Below are positions 62,356-64,000 of a stretch of DNA of 64,000 nt, in pieces. The notes beneath the pieces were generated by a model. The model made no database searches, was not told where the DNA came from, and was given only the letters and a program-made list of their open reading frames with translations. This stretch comes from CAYFZO01 sp964347615 (GTDB taxonomy: Bacteria; Pseudomonadota; Gammaproteobacteria; Poriferisulfidales; Oxydemutatoraceae): the NCBI GenBank assembly GCA_964347615.1, contig CAYFZO010000004.1, positions 42,530-106,529 of the forward strand, in the 5' to 3' direction. Every line of letters begins with the position of its first letter. Position 1 is the stretch's first letter. The translations under genes and the position numbers were made by a program.

Positions 62356-63261
62356 GTGGAAGACGGAAGCAAGCGTTGCGGGTTCGTCGCGTTGACCGGG
62401 CGGCCGAACGTCGGCAAGTCCACGCTGTTCAACCGCTTGATCGGGGCGCATCTTTCACCGGTGACCCGCAAGCCGCAGACCACGCGCTACAACGTTCGCG
62501 GTGTATTGAGCGAGCCTTTGCACCAATTGATATTCGTTGACACGCCCGGGCTGCATCGCCGCGCGCGCCATTCCCTGGACCGCGTGATGAACAAGAACGC
62601 GCTGCGCGCCCTCGACGCCGTCGACGCCGTGGCGATGATGGTTGCGTACGACCGCTGGTTACCCGAAGACGATACCGTGCTTGAAGCGGTCAAGGCTTGT
62701 GGCAGACCGGCTTTTCTCCTGTTGAACAAGGTGGACCGCGCGCGCGACAAGAGCACCTTGCTCGCGTTGATCGAGGCGTCGGCGCGCAAGCACGATTTCA
62801 AGGATATCTTCCCTCTGTCGGCTCTGCGCGACGCCGATTTCGATGGTTTGACGAAAGCTTTGAGTCGATGCTTGCCCGTGAGGGACTTCATCTTCGAACC
62901 AGACCGCCTGACCGACCGCAGCGAACGCTTTTACGCCGCCGAACTGGTGCGTGAGCAGTTGATGCTCGAGCTGCACCAGGAGCTTCCATACGCCGCGCAC
63001 GTCGAAGTCGAGCGGTTTGAGGAGCGAGCACCGGTATCGCGGGTGTCGGCGGTCATCTTCGTCGAGAAGGAAAACCACCGGGCGATCGTCATCGGTCGCG
63101 GCGGCGCACGTCTCAAGCGCGTCGGCACGCGCGCGCGTCGGGAGATCGAACGCCTGACCGGCAGGCGCGTGTTCCTGCAGTTATGGGTCAAGACCAAGAG
63201 CGCGTGGCGGCACGACCCGGCGGTGGTCAACGCCTATTTCAGCGACGGGGAAGCAGGGTGA
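62356..63261 (+). CDS. era: GTPase Era
   Basis: 301 residues, equal to E. coli Era. The G-domain has G1 GRPNVGKSTLFN, G2 within KPQTTRYNV, G3 DTPG, G4 NKVD and G5 SAL. The C-terminal KH domain shows VIVIGRGGARLKRVGTRARREIE. It binds the 3' end of 16S rRNA in 30S assembly. The GTG at 62356, five bases after the rnc stop, is chosen to give the family length. The usual next gene, recO, is not found behind it. Confidence 0.96.
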   Translation: MEDGSKRCGFVALTGRPNVGKSTLFNRLIGAHLSPVTRKPQTTRYNVRGVLSEPLHQLIFVDTPGLHRRARHSLDRVMNKNALRALDAVDAVAMMVAYDRWLPEDDTVLEAVKACGRPAFLLLNKVDRARDKSTLLALIEASARKHDFKDIFPLSALRDADFDGLTKALSRCLPVRDFIFEPDRLTDRSERFYAAELVREQLMLELHQELPYAAHVEVERFEERAPVSRVSAVIFVEKENHRAIVIGRGGARLKRVGTRARREIERLTGRRVFLQLWVKTKSAWRHDPAVVNAYFSDGEAG

Positions 63262-63291
63262 CGACCTTCGACAAGGAGCTGCGTACTGCAT

Positions 63292-63438
63292 CGTCGTCCC
63301 TATCAGGAATTGAACAGCCCGGTGCAGTTCCTGACACCGGGGCAGAGGCAGGCTACGGGCGGTCGTGCGCCGGTCGTCGAAGATGCCGGGCAAGAACGTG
63401 CAGCCTTTTATTCCGGTGCCGTTGAATTGAGGTGGGGA
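63292..63438 (+). pseudogene. Possible C-terminal remnant of an IS3-type transposase
   Basis: The frame RRPYQELNSPVQFLTPGQRQ and the following AAFYSGAVELRWG resemble the last segment of IS3-family OrfB integrases (pattern RRPY..LN.PV.F.TP.QR). There is no start and no DDE core. The remaining DNA to 63790 has no recognisable gene. The assignment rests on a short motif only. Confidence 0.3.
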
Positions 63439-63790
63439 ATTGCGGCGATGAATCGGTTCATCATTGAATTCGCAGAGAGGGTGACCGATCATCTTTAATT
63501 GACGGATACACGGAATTTTTTACACTCTCATTCGGTGCGGGTTCACCGTGCGTCAACCGGGGTGAACACCGGCTTCCCGGCACTTCGGATTGCTTTCCCG
63601 TCCACGACGACAGCGCCGTCGAACGAGCGTCCGAAAGTAAGGGACGACGTGCGCAGTAGTCGCTGGGTGCCGTTCCATTCTAAGCACGTCAGGGCGGAAA
63701 CGCCCGTTTTCAGCCGGGATTCATCGCTTATCGGCTGTTTGCTACCGTCCGTACTTTCCACCGATCGCTTTCCTTCGATTAGGAGGCAGA

Positions 63791-63814
63791 GTTGGAATCT
63801 CCTATAATTCCAAC
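63791..63814. promoter_or_regulatory. Inverted repeat overlapping a -10 box
   Basis: GTTGGAAT, CTCCTATA, ATTCCAAC is a perfect 8-bp inverted repeat. A TATAAT (63803-63808) lies within it, 24 bp before the next ATG. It looks like an operator over a promoter or, less likely, a leader stem. Confidence 0.5.
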
Positions 63815-63831
63815 CATAAGAGGTATTTGCC

Positions 63832-64000
63832 ATGAAGGAACCTATCTATCGCGCTTTCAAAGCGGCCAGGGTCGAAGAGTCTCTGGCGTATGAGGCTGCG
63901 GACAGCATTCCCGACGACGTCGTGAGCCGGGGTGAACTGCTTGAAGAAGTGGTGAACCGCTTCGAAGTGAAGTTTGACGAGACCAAGGCAGCGATTGCCG
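63832..64000 (+). CDS. 5' end of a small coiled-coil protein (DUF1640-like), partial
   Basis: The open frame MKEPIYRAFKAARVEESLAY continues in helical, charged sequence (DDVVSRGELLEEVVNRFEVKFDETKAAIA) to the window edge. AAGAGGT precedes the ATG. The pattern resembles short DUF1640-type coiled-coil proteins, sometimes membrane-anchored at the C-terminus, which is out of view. Confidence 0.6.
   Translation, partial: MKEPIYRAFKAARVEESLAYEAADSIPDDVVSRGELLEEVVNRFEVKFDETKAAIA

Noticed and set aside
63543..63833. 96-codon minus-strand frame near the right end (VVVDGKAIRSAG)
   Set aside because: Recalls the DGKxxRGS motif of ISAs1 transposases for a few residues only; the rest has no similarity that I can see.

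Overview
The window comes from a high-GC gammaproteobacterium, probably an uncultured methylotroph known from a draft assembly, since there is a 100-N scaffold gap at 21097-21196. The housekeeping blocks have classic gammaproteobacterial order: birA-coaX-tRNA-Thr, perM/bcp/dapA/bamC, thrS-infC-rpmI-rplT-pheS-pheT-ihfA-merR-tRNA-Pro and lepB-rnc-era. All calls were made by reading the sequence. No database search was run, so family names rest on recognised motifs and gene order.

Layout. 1-1825: birA, coaX and tRNA-Thr(TGT). 1854-7467: an accessory block directly behind the tRNA, with a GIY-YIG protein carrying four tandem DUF4357 units, a GtrA-like flippase, an FAD-dependent oxidoreductase, a gene remnant and a Tat-exported histone-deacetylase-like enzyme. 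8035-38830: a large one-carbon/quinoprotein region. It holds an OFA-type MFS carrier, lanthanide-type methanol dehydrogenase XoxF with XoxG and XoxJ and three further coupled periplasmic genes, pqqA, pqqBCDE plus an S33 peptidase, a PQQ-type sugar dehydrogenase relative (broken by the gap), a SHOCT protein, a porin, an NMT1-type ABC importer, a SoxYZ-like carrier, a cytochrome c, and a PQQ-associated ABC cluster (permease, ATPase, beta-propeller, binding protein) resembling ped/lut systems. A divergent five-gene ExbB/ExbD-like-lipoprotein-DsbC operon closes it. 39142-48376: a lytic transglycosylase, a small lipoprotein, proS, a dead TnpB copy, perM, bcp, dapA, bamC, an SRPBCC protein, tRNA-Asn and an aspartate aminotransferase. 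48490-51020: a GT10 fucosyltransferase gene cleanly split by a 1323-bp TnpB-carrying element. 51295-63261: uvrB, tRNA-Val and the translation, cell-envelope and RNA-processing operons. 63262-64000: decayed transposase-like sequence and the start of a small coiled-coil gene.

Together the central genes suggest periplasmic methanol oxidation by XoxF. PQQ would be made by the pqq operon, electrons would pass to XoxG and another cytochrome c, and a lut/ped-like ABC system would act nearby. No TonB-dependent lanthanide receptor or lanmodulin is visible here.

The most unusual structures are: the TnpB element, which has terminal inverted repeats and an 8-bp target duplication (not expected of IS200/IS605) and whose removal restores a 400-codon ORF; the quadrupled DUF4357 protein; the uncharacterised ExbBD-lipoprotein-DsbC operon; the peptidase inside the pqq operon; and repeated small duplications of gene 3' ends.
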